DNA of 64,000 nucleotides from Burkholderiales bacterium (GCA_018971105.1 JAGWVB010000001.1:1-64000); one strand, 5' to 3'; counted from the first letter of the stretch, positions 19,621 to 29,583 are shown. Notes: a model not told the origin generated them from the sequence alone. Program-made: numbers and translations.

Positions 19621-20634
19621 TCATTCGCGACAAGCACGCGGCTCCTTCTCGACAGCCGGCCAACGGTGCTCCGCCAGCAGGCCCCAGAGTCCGCGCTCCA
19701 TGCCCAGCACCGCCAGAATGATCAACGGCCCCTCGATCATCGGCCAGAACTCGGTCCATGACTTCAGGACCTCTTCGACCAGCAGGAGCACGACCGCGCC
19801 CGCAATGGGGCCGCCGATCGACCCCACGCCGCCCAGGACGACGATGACGATCAGCTCGCCGGAAACGGTCCAGTCGAGGTAGGCGGGCGAAACGAAACCG
19901 GTGAGGTTGGCCAGAAAGAATCCCGCAACGCCGCAGATCAACGCCGACATCACGTATGCCGTCAGCCGATAAAGCATAGGAGACGTGCCCACCGCCGTGA
20001 CACGGCGTTCGTTGATACGCGCACCGCGCAGGACGAGGCCGAAGCGTGACGCCGCCAACCGGCGCGCCGCATATACCGCCGCCGCCAGCGTCACCGCCAG
20101 GCAGATGTACAGCGCCACGCCATTGCCGCTCAAGCGACCGAACTGACTCGGTTGCTGCAGGCGCATCCCGTCCTCGCCGCCGTACCCCTTGAGGCTGACG
20201 AACACATAGTAGAAGAGCTGGGAGAAGGCCAGCGTGATCATGATGAAACCGATGCCGGACGTGCGCAGCGCGACCCAGCCGACGATCACCGCGACGAAGA
20301 GAACCACGGCGCCCATGATCGCCAGCTGGGTCCAGCCCGAGTCGATTCCGGCGACATGCGCCAGCATGACCGTATAGGCGCCCAGGCCCAGATAGAGTGC
20401 GTGGCCCAGGCTCACCAGCCCTCCAAAGCCCAGCAGCACATTCAACCCGACGGCAGCCAGCGCAAACACGAGAATTCGCGAGGCGAGAGTCAAGGTATAG
20501 GCATCATCGAACAGCACCGAATACAACGGCACGAGCACGATACCCAGCGCGAGGAGTCCGGCGGCCAGCGTACGTGCCGACAACTGCCAGCGCCCGGACC
20601 GGGCGTCGCGAGCGGAAACCGGGGCCGGCGTCAT
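19621..20634 (-). CDS. livM: Branched-chain amino acid-type ABC transporter permease LivM
   Basis: LASRILVFALAAVGLNVLLGFGGLVSLGHALYLGLGAYTVML; ATGA overlap with livH. Confidence 0.9.
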   Translation of the reverse strand: MTPAPVSARDARSGRWQLSARTLAAGLLALGIVLVPLYSVLFDDAYTLTLASRILVFALAAVGLNVLLGFGGLVSLGHALYLGLGAYTVMLAHVAGIDSGWTQLAIMGAVVLFVAVIVGWVALRTSGIGFIMITLAFSQLFYYVFVSLKGYGGEDGMRLQQPSQFGRLSGNGVALYICLAVTLAAAVYAARRLAASRFGLVLRGARINERRVTAVGTSPMLYRLTAYVMSALICGVAGFFLANLTGFVSPAYLDWTVSGELIVIVVLGGVGSIGGPIAGAVVLLLVEEVLKSWTEFWPMIEGPLIILAVLGMERGLWGLLAEHRWPAVEKEPRACRE

Positions 20635-21551
20635 GTCTTGCGGACCGGAAAAAAACCCTGCGGCCTGAACGCGAGGACGGCGGCCATCAGCACGTAGACA
20701 CCCACCGACGCAATTGCCGGTGCGGCGGACGAAGCCAATCCCGACCCGCCGAATTGCGCCAACAGCACCGGCATCAAACCCCGTCCCAGCGTGTCGACCA
20801 CGCCGACGATGAGCGCGCCGAACAAGGCACCCCGAATCGATCCGATGCCTCCGATCACGATGACGATCAGCGTCAGTATGAGCACCGGCTCCCCCATGCC
20901 CGGTTGGATCGAGATGACGGGCCCGGAGACAGCGCCGGCAAGCCCGGCCAGTGCGGCACCCAGCGCGAATATGAAGGTATTCAGCCAACCGATATTGATG
21001 CCCAGCGCCTGCACCATCTGCCGATTGCTCGCCCCGGCGCGGATCAGCATGCCGATGCGGGTCCGGTCGATCAGGACATGCAGGCCCAGCGCCACCGATG
21101 CACCGACGACGATGATCGCTATCCGGTAGACGGGATAGCTGTATCCCATCAAGTCCACCGCACCCGAGAGCCAGTCCGGTGCGTCCATATAGAGCGGCGA
21201 ACCACCCCAGAAATACCGTACCGCCGAATTGGAGAACAGGATCACGCCGAAGGTTGCCAGCACCTGATCGAGCGGCCTTCTCGCCTGCAGGTGTACGAAG
21301 GCCGCGCGATCGAGCGCGGCCCCCAGCAGCAGAAGACCGAAGGTGGCCGCCGCGACCGCCCACCCGAACGACGCGGTCTTGCCAAACACCACCGCCGCAA
21401 GGTATCCACCCGCCATATAGAGCGAACCATGCGCCAGGTTCACGAAATTCATGATGCCGAACACCAGGGTCAATCCAGCCGCCATGAGAAACAGCAGCAT
21501 GCCGAGCTGAAACCCGTTCAGAAGCTGGATCGTGAGTAGTGAAACGTTCAT
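20631..21551 (-). CDS. livH: Branched-chain amino acid-type ABC transporter permease LivH
   Basis: IQLLNGFQLGMLLFLMAAGLTLVFGIMNFVNLAHGSLYMAGGYLAA. Confidence 0.92.
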   Translation of the reverse strand: MNVSLLTIQLLNGFQLGMLLFLMAAGLTLVFGIMNFVNLAHGSLYMAGGYLAAVVFGKTASFGWAVAAATFGLLLLGAALDRAAFVHLQARRPLDQVLATFGVILFSNSAVRYFWGGSPLYMDAPDWLSGAVDLMGYSYPVYRIAIIVVGASVALGLHVLIDRTRIGMLIRAGASNRQMVQALGINIGWLNTFIFALGAALAGLAGAVSGPVISIQPGMGEPVLILTLIVIVIGGIGSIRGALFGALIVGVVDTLGRGLMPVLLAQFGGSGLASSAAPAIASVGVYVLMAAVLAFRPQGFFPVRKT

Positions 21552-21603
21552 CGCAATTCCACGGCACCGGGTTGCAGCCCGCGCTCAGGGCGGACGCCGG
21601 TCC

Positions 21604-22773
21604 TCATTCCATCTTGCACTGGGCGGCAAGATTGCTGTGATTCTTCGCGACGATCCTGCCCTTCGTCTGCAGCGAACCACCGTTGCCGTCCTTGGCCACG
21701 TCGACGCGGAAGAATCCAGCCTCGGGGAACTGGTTGCTGCGGAAGCTGAATGACCCGCGCACCGACTTGAAGCCCGCTTGCTTGAGCGCCGCGCGCAAGG
21801 CATTCTTGTCGGCCACATTGCCCTTCGTCCTGGTCAAGGCCGAGTCGATCAGATTGGCCGCATCGTAGGAATGCGCCGCGTAGAGCGAGGGCACCCGACC
21901 GAACTTCTTCTCGAAGGCTGCCACGAACTGCTTGTTCTCGGGGACATCGAGGTCCGGCGAATACGGTGCGGCGGTGATGGCACCCGCGGCCAGCGCCTTC
22001 AGGGCAGGCAGCGTGATGCCGTCGAGCGTGGCGACCGATACCAGCGGGATCCGACCCAGCAGGCCGGCCTGCCGGTACTGCTTGACGAAGTTGATGCCCA
22101 TGGCGCCGGGGTAGAAGACATAGACGGCATCGGGCTTGGCGGCCTGAAGTTGCGCCAGTTCGGCGGAATAGTCCGGTTGATTGAGTTGCGTGTGCACCTC
22201 CTGGATGACCGTACCCTTGAAGTTGCGCTTGAACCCCTCGACGGCATCTCGTCCGGCCTGGAAATCGGGCACCATCACGAACACGCGCTTGAACCCCAGG
22301 TCGGTCACCAGTTGCCCGCCGCTCTCGGCCAGGTCATCGTTCACCCAGGACGTTGAAAAGAAATAGGGCGAGCACTGCGCCCCCGCGATGGGTGACGGAC
22401 CGGCCACGGATCCGATCAGGAAGACCCGGGCGTCGGTGATTGGCTTGTGCACGGCCATCATGACGTTGGAGAACGTGAGCCCGGTGATGAACGAGACATT
22501 GTCCCGCTGCACCAGCTTCTGCGCCAGCTGAAGACCGATGTCCGGCTTGAACTGATCATCTTCCTTGATCACTTCGATCGGCACACCGCCGAGCTTGCCG
22601 CCATGCTGCTCGACGGCCAGCATGAAGGCATCGTACTGGTCCTGTCCCAACGCGGCACCCGGACCGGAGAGCGTGCCCAGAAATCCGATCTTGACCTGTG
22701 CCATCGCGCCCGCCGCGACCATGATCAGGCCGCAGCCCAGGAGCAGCTTTCGTATGCAGTTGTTCATCTTCAT
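21604..22773 (-). CDS. ABC transporter substrate-binding protein (Leu/Ile/Val-binding type)
   Basis: Signal peptide MKMNNCIRKLLLGCGLIMVAAGAMA then QVKIGFLGTLSGPGAALGQDQYDAFMLAVEQHGGKLGG; start trimmed. Confidence 0.9.
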   Translation of the reverse strand: MKMNNCIRKLLLGCGLIMVAAGAMAQVKIGFLGTLSGPGAALGQDQYDAFMLAVEQHGGKLGGVPIEVIKEDDQFKPDIGLQLAQKLVQRDNVSFITGLTFSNVMMAVHKPITDARVFLIGSVAGPSPIAGAQCSPYFFSTSWVNDDLAESGGQLVTDLGFKRVFVMVPDFQAGRDAVEGFKRNFKGTVIQEVHTQLNQPDYSAELAQLQAAKPDAVYVFYPGAMGINFVKQYRQAGLLGRIPLVSVATLDGITLPALKALAAGAITAAPYSPDLDVPENKQFVAAFEKKFGRVPSLYAAHSYDAANLIDSALTRTKGNVADKNALRAALKQAGFKSVRGSFSFRSNQFPEAGFFRVDVAKDGNGGSLQTKGRIVAKNHSNLAAQCKME

Positions 22774-22871
22774 CCCTTCTTCGTCAATGATTCCAGCAGG
22801 CCGCCGGATCCCAGCGGCCGGCCATCCGCTCGCACCGCTCCGGCCGCCGCATGGCGGGAGCGCGCCATGGC

Positions 22872-23954
22872 TCAGAACCGCTTGTTGATGCCGGCCTCGT
22901 AACCCGACGACGTGGCATTCGCGATGCCCGTGACGTAGGGGCTGACGGTCAGCAAGGCGCCGCTCTGGTTCCTCGTGCTCGCCGCCGTTCCATACAGTGC
23001 CGTCGACTTCGACAGGTTGTAGACGAAGCCCAAGGCGACCTTGGAGGCCGTGGGCGTTCCGCCCAGGTCGATGCGAACGGTCGAATACGAGGCCTTCAGG
23101 TCGAGAGCGCCCACCGGGGCGATGAATCCGACGAGGTAGCCACGGCTGGTGTTCTTTGAGGTCGGGCGCGCATAGGTTTCGTACGAGAGCTCGTCGAAGA
23201 GCGTGCCGAAGGAGAACTTGTAGGTGCTGGCCAGATTCACGGTCGTGATGGTCGGAGCGGCCGCGGTCACCGGGTTCGCCCCCATCGTCTTGTTGTATCC
23301 CATCGAGACATTCAAGGGCCCGGACCGGTAGCCCAGCAGCGTACCCATGAACTGGCCCTGTTTGCTGCCCGGTGCCGTCTGTTCGGCCGGCGCGAACTGG
23401 AATTGGCCATAGAAGCCTCCGAGCCCCCCGGGCAGGAAGTAGCCGATCATGTTGCTGGACCGCAGGGACGTCGGATAGTTGGCGCCGAAGCCGGTGGCCC
23501 ACTGCTGTCGCCCGGGCGATGTACCGGTCGTGCCGGCGATCATGATCACCTGTTCGCCGATGCCCGTGCCCCAGAACGGATCGAACCAGCCGTCGATCAG
23601 GAACTTCGGTGTGTAGTCGCGTCCGAGTCGGATTTCCCCCCAGCTGCCGGTCAGGCTGAGTGTCGAGCGGCGGGTAAAGGCGAAGCCGCTTCCGGCGGTG
23701 CCATCGGGCGGATTGAAGCCTCCCTCGAGCCAGAACGAGGCGCGCATGCCGCCACCCAGGTCCTCACTGCCGCGAAAGCCGAGGCGACTGTTGCCCAGGC
23801 CCGACATCCCCTCGCCGGTCCATCGTTGCCCTCCCGAAACCGTATAGCGGCTGACGGGAATATCCACGACGCCGAATACCGTGACCGACGACTGAGCCGA
23901 TGCAAGCCCGCTGAATGAGAGCAGAGCCAGCGCAAGTGTCATAGATTTCTTCAT
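22872..23954 (-). CDS. Gram-negative porin
   Basis: MKKSMTLALALLSFSGLASAQSSVTVFGVVD...NSRLGFRGSEDLGGGMRASFWLEGG; C-terminal Phe. Confidence 0.93.
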   Translation of the reverse strand: MKKSMTLALALLSFSGLASAQSSVTVFGVVDIPVSRYTVSGGQRWTGEGMSGLGNSRLGFRGSEDLGGGMRASFWLEGGFNPPDGTAGSGFAFTRRSTLSLTGSWGEIRLGRDYTPKFLIDGWFDPFWGTGIGEQVIMIAGTTGTSPGRQQWATGFGANYPTSLRSSNMIGYFLPGGLGGFYGQFQFAPAEQTAPGSKQGQFMGTLLGYRSGPLNVSMGYNKTMGANPVTAAAPTITTVNLASTYKFSFGTLFDELSYETYARPTSKNTSRGYLVGFIAPVGALDLKASYSTVRIDLGGTPTASKVALGFVYNLSKSTALYGTAASTRNQSGALLTVSPYVTGIANATSSGYEAGINKRF

Positions 23955-24044
23955 GATTCGAGTCTCCTGGTAATTGCCTGTGATTGATGAATGCGAATGG
24001 CTTGCAATGGGTTCGTAAACGGATGAGCGAAAGAAAGGATCGCC

Positions 24045-24404
24045 TCAACCCGGGGCCGGCTTGGTGGCCATGATGAGCAGCAAGGACGCCGGAACCGAGC
24101 CCCGGTTCAGAAGTTGCCGCTCCTCGCCGGGTTCGATGCGGCAACTGTCCAGTGGGCCCAGCGTCACGGTCGTGCGCCGGTCGCCGGCGCCACCGGTGAT
24201 CTCCAGCTCTCCCGCGAGAACGACATAGACCTTCTCGAACGGCGAGGCCTTGGCCGTGGTCCCGCCTTCGGGGGCGACGACCGAATGACCGACCCAGACA
24301 TGCTCGGTGTATCCCGCATCACGCCCTTGCAGGTAATGCATGACCATGCCGAAATGGCCGTCCGCGGCATAGGCCGGCGCCCGATCGAATCTCACGACGT
24401 GCAT
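24045..24404 (-). CDS. Cupin domain protein
   Basis: ASPFEKVYVVLAGELEITGG...TLGPLDSCRIEPGEERQLLNRG, single cupin fold pattern. Confidence 0.75.
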   Translation of the reverse strand: MHVVRFDRAPAYAADGHFGMVMHYLQGRDAGYTEHVWVGHSVVAPEGGTTAKASPFEKVYVVLAGELEITGGAGDRRTTVTLGPLDSCRIEPGEERQLLNRGSVPASLLLIMATKPAPG

Positions 24405-24413
24405 GGCTGCGCC

Positions 24414-25424
24414 TCAGAAGGTGAAGACGACACGCGCGAGACTGCCCTCGAGCACGCGCCGGTAGGCCGCGACCGCCTGGTCCAGTGGCAGGAGTGCGGT
24501 GGCGTCGACTTCGAACGGCTTCAGGCTGCCGTCGTCGAAGCCCGGCCTCAATTCGCTCAGGATCTGCGCGCAGCGGCCGGCCGGGATCTTCAGCGTGTCG
24601 ACGCCGAGCAGTTGATGATTCCGGCGATAGAAGGCCAGGATATCGAACGGCACCGTGCGTTCGATCGTCGAGATCAGGATCTGCGTGCCGCCGATCGCCA
24701 GGCTGGACAACGCGACGGCGAAATAGGGTGAGCCGACGGTGTTGAAGACGATGTCCGCGCCCTTGCCGCCGCAGGCGTCCAGCAGATCGGCCGCAAGGTC
24801 CTTGCGCTCCGCCTCGATGAGTTCCACGCCCGACGAGGCATGGCCGACGTAACGCCCGGCCATGCGGTCGACCGCGACGACCTTGGCGCCGGCGCGGGTC
24901 GCGAGTTGCACCGCGGCCTGGCCGACCTTGCCGTTGGCCCCGAACACGAGCACCGTCTGTCCGCGTCCCGCCAACTGCGCGCGACGCAGTCCTTCGAAGG
25001 CGGTGACGAAAGGCACGCCGACCGCTGCCGCCTCGATGGCGGAGACGGTGGGCGGGCGGCGGCTGAGGGCGTCCAGCGGCAGCGTGAGAAAGCTGGCATG
25101 CGTGCCGTCGCGGGTGATCCCCAGGTCGCCCCCGGTGCCCCAGACCCCGGCGCCGAGCCAGTCCTGCGGTCCAGCGACGACGGTGCCGGCGAAGTCGCGC
25201 CCCGGCGTGCGGGGCCACACGGCATTCGGCATCATGCCCAGGGCCGCCTTGACATCGCTGACGTTCACGGCAGCCGCCTCGACCGCCACGACGGCGCAAC
25301 CCTCGGGCGCCACCGGCACTTCGATCTCGACGATCTCCGGGCTCAGATGTTCTGCGCCGGCGGCGGCGCGATGCAGTCTTAGGGCCTTGCCCTGCTGGGC
25401 TCTCTGTTGCGTCACGGCATCCAT
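24414..25424 (-). CDS. MDR family zinc-type alcohol dehydrogenase/quinone oxidoreductase
   Basis: PGRDFAGTVVAGPQDW...GRGQTVLVFGANGKVGQAAVQLATRAGAKVVAVDR; start trimmed to ATG at 25424. Confidence 0.85.
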   Translation of the reverse strand: MDAVTQQRAQQGKALRLHRAAAGAEHLSPEIVEIEVPVAPEGCAVVAVEAAAVNVSDVKAALGMMPNAVWPRTPGRDFAGTVVAGPQDWLGAGVWGTGGDLGITRDGTHASFLTLPLDALSRRPPTVSAIEAAAVGVPFVTAFEGLRRAQLAGRGQTVLVFGANGKVGQAAVQLATRAGAKVVAVDRMAGRYVGHASSGVELIEAERKDLAADLLDACGGKGADIVFNTVGSPYFAVALSSLAIGGTQILISTIERTVPFDILAFYRRNHQLLGVDTLKIPAGRCAQILSELRPGFDDGSLKPFEVDATALLPLDQAVAAYRRVLEGSLARVVFTF

Positions 25425-25432
25425 TCCTTGTT

Positions 25433-26353
25433 TCAGTTGGCCGACGGCGGGTGCTGCCCAACGGGCGCCTGATTGCTCGGTCGCAGCTTCCAGCGGGCGC
25501 GCGCCTCGGTCGGGGTGGCCAGCGAGCCGCCCAGGTCCTCGATCAGCCTTCTGGCCTTGGTCACCAGTTCGCCGTTGTTGCGGGCCAGCAGGCCCCGAGA
25601 TAAATAAATCGTGTCCTCGAGACCGACACGGACGTTGCCGCCGAGCAGGTGCGCCTGGGCGCAGGCCTCGAATGCATGGCGTCCGACGGCGAAGGCCGAC
25701 CACTGGGCGCCGACGTCAATCAGCAGGCGCGCCAACAGCATCGCCTCGGTGCCGTAGGGCAGCGCGTAGCGCACGCCCATCACGAAGGTATAGAGGCCCG
25801 GCCCTTCGAGGACGCCTTCGGCGATCAATTGCCTGGCCAGCATCACATCACCGGTATCGAAACATTCCAATTCAGGCAGGGTGCCCGCTTCGCGGATCAA
25901 TCGGGCCATGCGCTTCACGCTCGAGGGCGTGTTCATCACCACGACGTCGCCCGAATTCATCGTGTTCAAGTCCAGCGAGCAGACATCGGGCCGCAGTGCC
26001 ACGATGTGTTCGACACGCGCCTCGGGGCGCATCAAGGTGGTCGACGCGGCATAGACCTTGGGATCCTCGGCGCCCGGCACGAACCGACCACCGGGGCCGG
26101 TCGTCAGGTTGATGATCAGTTCGGGGCGATGACGCCGCAGCTGCTCCACGACTTCCGCATACAAGGCCAGGTCCATCGACGGGCGTCCCGTCTTCGGATC
26201 GCGCACGTGGATGTGCACCGCCGCCGCGCCGGCATCCGCGGCCTCGAGGCAGGCCTCTGCGATGTGGGTCGGCGTGATCGGCAGATAGGGTGTCTGCTCG
26301 GGCGTCGTCAGATTGCCGGTCACGGCGCAGGTCAGGATGGTGGGTGTCTTCAT
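25433..26353 (-). CDS. Beta-keto acid cleavage enzyme (BKACE, DUF849 family)
   Basis: ILTCAVTGNLTTPEQTPYLPITPTHIAEACLEAADAGAAAVHIHVRDPKTGRPS; HxH metal motif. Confidence 0.92.
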   Translation of the reverse strand: MKTPTILTCAVTGNLTTPEQTPYLPITPTHIAEACLEAADAGAAAVHIHVRDPKTGRPSMDLALYAEVVEQLRRHRPELIINLTTGPGGRFVPGAEDPKVYAASTTLMRPEARVEHIVALRPDVCSLDLNTMNSGDVVVMNTPSSVKRMARLIREAGTLPELECFDTGDVMLARQLIAEGVLEGPGLYTFVMGVRYALPYGTEAMLLARLLIDVGAQWSAFAVGRHAFEACAQAHLLGGNVRVGLEDTIYLSRGLLARNNGELVTKARRLIEDLGGSLATPTEARARWKLRPSNQAPVGQHPPSAN

Positions 26354-26368
26354 CTCGCCGCGTCCCGA

Positions 26369-27163
26369 TCAGGAGCCAAGGTGCCGACCGCCATCGACCA
26401 CGATGACGCTGCCGGTGGCGTATCGCAGCGACGTGCAGCAAGCGGTCACTGCCGCGGCCACATCGTCTGCCGTACCCACCCTGCGCAACGGGATGGTCTT
26501 GCCGACGCGCTCATTGAAGGAGGCATCGCGGCCGGGTACGAAATGCGTGTCCACGATCCCGGGCGACACCGCCAGCACGCGCACTTCCGGGGCCAGCGTC
26601 TTCGCCAAGGCCTTGCTCAGCGCGTCGGTGCCCGCCTTGGCAGCCGCATAGGCGAGATTGCTGCCCAGACCGGTGAATGCTGCGATCGACGAGACATTCA
26701 CGACGACGGCGTCGCCCGTGGCCTTGAGCAGCGGGGCAAACGCGCGGATCGAGGCGAAGGTGCCGCGCCAGTTCGTCGCGAAGATGTCATCGATGAGCGC
26801 GTCGCCAAGTGCCTCGAGGTCCGACGCCGCGACCGACTTCGTGAACCCGGCGCAATTGACCAGAATGCTCGGATTGCCGGCCTTCGCATGGACGTATCGA
26901 GCCGCCTCGTGCAGCGATGCGCTGTCGATCACCGAGGCGCTGACCGCGAAATGCCCGCCGCCTGCGAGTTGACGCAGCGCCTCGGCGGCCTGCTCGGGCG
27001 CCTGCCGCTGCAGCAGGACCACCCGCGCCCCGAGCCGCGCGAGGCGCTGCGCACAGGCCAGGCCGATCGCACCGGTGCCGCCGGTCACCACGGCGAGCTG
27101 ACCTTCCAGCGTGTCGCGCGGGGCGAAAGACATGACGGCGGATTCCGCGGACGGCGACGTCAT
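26369..27163 (-). CDS. SDR family oxidoreductase
   Basis: LEGQLAVVTGGTGAIGLACAQRLARLGARVVLLQRQ...VNVSSIAAFTGLGSNLAYAAAKAGTDALSKALAKTLAP; ATGA overlap with dioxygenase stop. Confidence 0.9.
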   Translation of the reverse strand: MTSPSAESAVMSFAPRDTLEGQLAVVTGGTGAIGLACAQRLARLGARVVLLQRQAPEQAAEALRQLAGGGHFAVSASVIDSASLHEAARYVHAKAGNPSILVNCAGFTKSVAASDLEALGDALIDDIFATNWRGTFASIRAFAPLLKATGDAVVVNVSSIAAFTGLGSNLAYAAAKAGTDALSKALAKTLAPEVRVLAVSPGIVDTHFVPGRDASFNERVGKTIPLRRVGTADDVAAAVTACCTSLRYATGSVIVVDGGRHLGS

Positions 27164-28041
27164 GGCAAGGGGCACTTCGGGAGCTTGGTCTCGCCGCGCT
27201 GCAAGCGCAGTTCGACGTCGATCGCAAAGCCGCCCTGCCCGTCGGACTCGAAGGTCTTCAGCAACGATCCCACGGCACCGAAGACGACGTCGTCGTGCAC
27301 ATGCGGATCCTCGCTGTCGAAGAATTGCGTGGCCAGGACGCGATGGCCCTCGGCAACGACCAGGAAGTGAAGATGGGCCGGCCGCAGGATGTGCCGGCCC
27401 TGTGCGGCGAGAAGTTCGCCACAGGGACCGTCGACCGGCACGGGATATCCCGCAGGGCGGACGCTGACGAAGCTGAATCGCCCATCGGCATCGGTCTCGA
27501 AGCGGCCCCGCAGATTCATCGACGGCTGCTGCTCATCCTGGTTCTCGTACAGGCCCTTGGGAGAAGCCTGCCAGGTTTCGACGCGTGCGCCGGCCAATGG
27601 CTTGCCGTCGAGCGAGGTCACGCGTCCGCGCACCGTCAGTCGGGGTCCGGGGGTGTCGGCGCTGGCGATGCACTCCCCATCGGCACGCCGCGGCTGATGG
27701 GCACGCCAGAATGGCCCGACCAGCGCCGGCTCGGTGCCACCTTCGGCCAGCGCCAGACGCGCATTGCGCAATTGGACCAGGGTGGCCACGCCGAGTATGT
27801 CGGCAAGCAAGATTCCCTCGTGCTTCTTCGGCCCGCTGGCCTTGCCGATCGCCACGAGGAAGTCGAGGCCGATATCCAGTTCGGCCGGCGTGAGATCGGC
27901 TTCGACGGCAAAGGCATGCAGATGCCTGATGGCCGAATCGAGAATCTGCTTCAGTCGCGAATTCGCGGTTTTCGAATTGCTGGCCAGCACGGCCTCGAGC
28001 AGGGCCTGCGGATCGGTCGCTGGAAGTCCTTGGGTATTCAT
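27160..28041 (-). CDS. Intradiol ring-cleavage dioxygenase (catechol/hydroxyquinol 1,2-dioxygenase type)
   Basis: All four expected iron ligand contexts present: KGLYENQD (Y), RPAGYPVPVDGP (Y), RPAHLHFLV (H,H). Confidence 0.9.
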   Translation of the reverse strand: MNTQGLPATDPQALLEAVLASNSKTANSRLKQILDSAIRHLHAFAVEADLTPAELDIGLDFLVAIGKASGPKKHEGILLADILGVATLVQLRNARLALAEGGTEPALVGPFWRAHQPRRADGECIASADTPGPRLTVRGRVTSLDGKPLAGARVETWQASPKGLYENQDEQQPSMNLRGRFETDADGRFSFVSVRPAGYPVPVDGPCGELLAAQGRHILRPAHLHFLVVAEGHRVLATQFFDSEDPHVHDDVVFGAVGSLLKTFESDGQGGFAIDVELRLQRGETKLPKCPLP

Positions 28042-28163
28042 CGCTACACTCCGGTGCGGTTCATGCAATACTGTTTTGGGCGGCTGCCCGCGTTGGAATA
28101 ACGTCTCGCCTGCGCCTGCAAATCCATCGGAGTAACCCCTTGCCCGCTCATAGACCACGCGCC

Positions 28164-29075
28164 ATGCCTGTCGCCAACATCACGCTGCGGCAGCTGCGCG
28201 CTTTCGTCGAGGTGGCGCACAGCGGTGGTTTCACGGCGGCCTCGACGAAACTGCATCTGACCCAGTCCGCAACCAGCTTGCTGGTGCGGGAACTCGAGAG
28301 TCAGCTGGGCATCCAGATGCTCGATCGCACGACGCGGCAGACGTCGCTGACGGCGGCCGGCGAGGAATTTCTGCTCGCCGCGGAGCGCGTGCTGGCCGAC
28401 CTGTCTCTTGCCGTGCTCAACGCACAGGATCTGGTGCAGAGGCGGCGCGGCCGGGTCACCGTGGGCGCCACGCCGCTGCTCGCCGGCGCCCTGCTGCCGA
28501 AGACGATCGCCCGGTTCCAGGAAACCCATCCGGGAATCACGGTGCGGCTGATCGACTTGCCCACCGAGCAGATACTCCGTCATGTCAAGAGCGGCGACAT
28601 CGACATCGGATTCGGCGTCTTCCCGGGTGCCGACCCCGAGTTGCAGCGCGTGGAGATGCTGCGTCATCGCCTGGGCGCGATGGTGCCCAGCGCCTGGCCG
28701 CTGGCCAAGCGCAGCCGCAATCTCGTCTGGGCCGATCTGGCCGAGCAACCCTTCATCGCCATGTCGCATGCCACGGGCTTCCGCGCCTTGGTCGATCCCT
28801 TTCTCCATCAGGCCGGCGTCGCGCTGAAACCCAAATTCGAGGTGAACCAGCTCGGCACGGCGGTGGGATTGGCCGAGGCCGGCCTGGGCATCACCGTCGT
28901 TCCGGCCTATGTCGCCGCGCTCCTGCGCTCGAACGACGTCCGCTTCCGGGTGCTGCACGATCCGATCGTCTATCGTCATGTGGAGCTCGTTTCACGCGCC
29001 GGCAAATCGCTGTCGCCCGGAGCCCAGGATTTCTGCGATTGCATCGAACGGTTTTGCAAGGAACTCAGGAACTGA
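28164..29075 (+). CDS. LysR family transcriptional regulator, divergent from the dioxygenase array
   Basis: ITLRQLRAFVEVAHSGGFTAASTKLHLTQSATSLLVRELESQLGIQMLDRTTRQ. Confidence 0.93.
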   Translation: MPVANITLRQLRAFVEVAHSGGFTAASTKLHLTQSATSLLVRELESQLGIQMLDRTTRQTSLTAAGEEFLLAAERVLADLSLAVLNAQDLVQRRRGRVTVGATPLLAGALLPKTIARFQETHPGITVRLIDLPTEQILRHVKSGDIDIGFGVFPGADPELQRVEMLRHRLGAMVPSAWPLAKRSRNLVWADLAEQPFIAMSHATGFRALVDPFLHQAGVALKPKFEVNQLGTAVGLAEAGLGITVVPAYVAALLRSNDVRFRVLHDPIVYRHVELVSRAGKSLSPGAQDFCDCIERFCKELRN

Positions 29076-29088
29076 AGGGATCCGGGCA

Positions 29089-29583
29089 TCAATTGCCGGG
29101 CGGAATGCAGGGCTGCGGCTTGGAGCACTTGTCGTTGATCACGGCGATCGCATGGATCTCGATCAACATGCCGGGCACCGCCAGGTTCGAGATCGTGATC
29201 TGGGCACTGGCTGGGTAGTTCTTGTCCGGAAACTGCTCGCCGCGGATCTTGGAATAGGTCGGCCCGTTGCGCGGGTCGGTCATGTACGCCGTCAGGCTGA
29301 CGATGTCCTTCATGCTGCCGCCGGCGCGCTTCAGGGTCTGCTCGATCAGCGCGAAGACGGTCCGGGTCTGCGCTTCCATGTCGCCCTTGATGTCCTTGCC
29401 CTGCAGGTCCGTCGTCGCCGACTCGCCGGCCAGCCAGACGATGCGGCCACCCTCGGTGACGACGGCCGGCGAATACGAGCGGCCCTTGATGCGCTCGTTC
29501 TGCGACATGTAGTCGGCCGCATGGGCCAGGTTCGCGAACGAGGCGATCGCCAACGTGGCGGCCGCGAGGATGGTGCGTTTCAT
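29089..29583 (-). CDS. RidA (YjgF/YER057c/UK114) family protein with predicted signal peptide
   Basis: MKRTILAAATLAIASFANLAHAADY signal; RidA-like core LAGESATTDLQGKDIKGDMEAQTRTVFALIEQTLKRAGGSMKDIVSLTAYMTD...LIEIHAIAV. Confidence 0.87.
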   Translation of the reverse strand: MKRTILAAATLAIASFANLAHAADYMSQNERIKGRSYSPAVVTEGGRIVWLAGESATTDLQGKDIKGDMEAQTRTVFALIEQTLKRAGGSMKDIVSLTAYMTDPRNGPTYSKIRGEQFPDKNYPASAQITISNLAVPGMLIEIHAIAVINDKCSKPQPCIPPGN

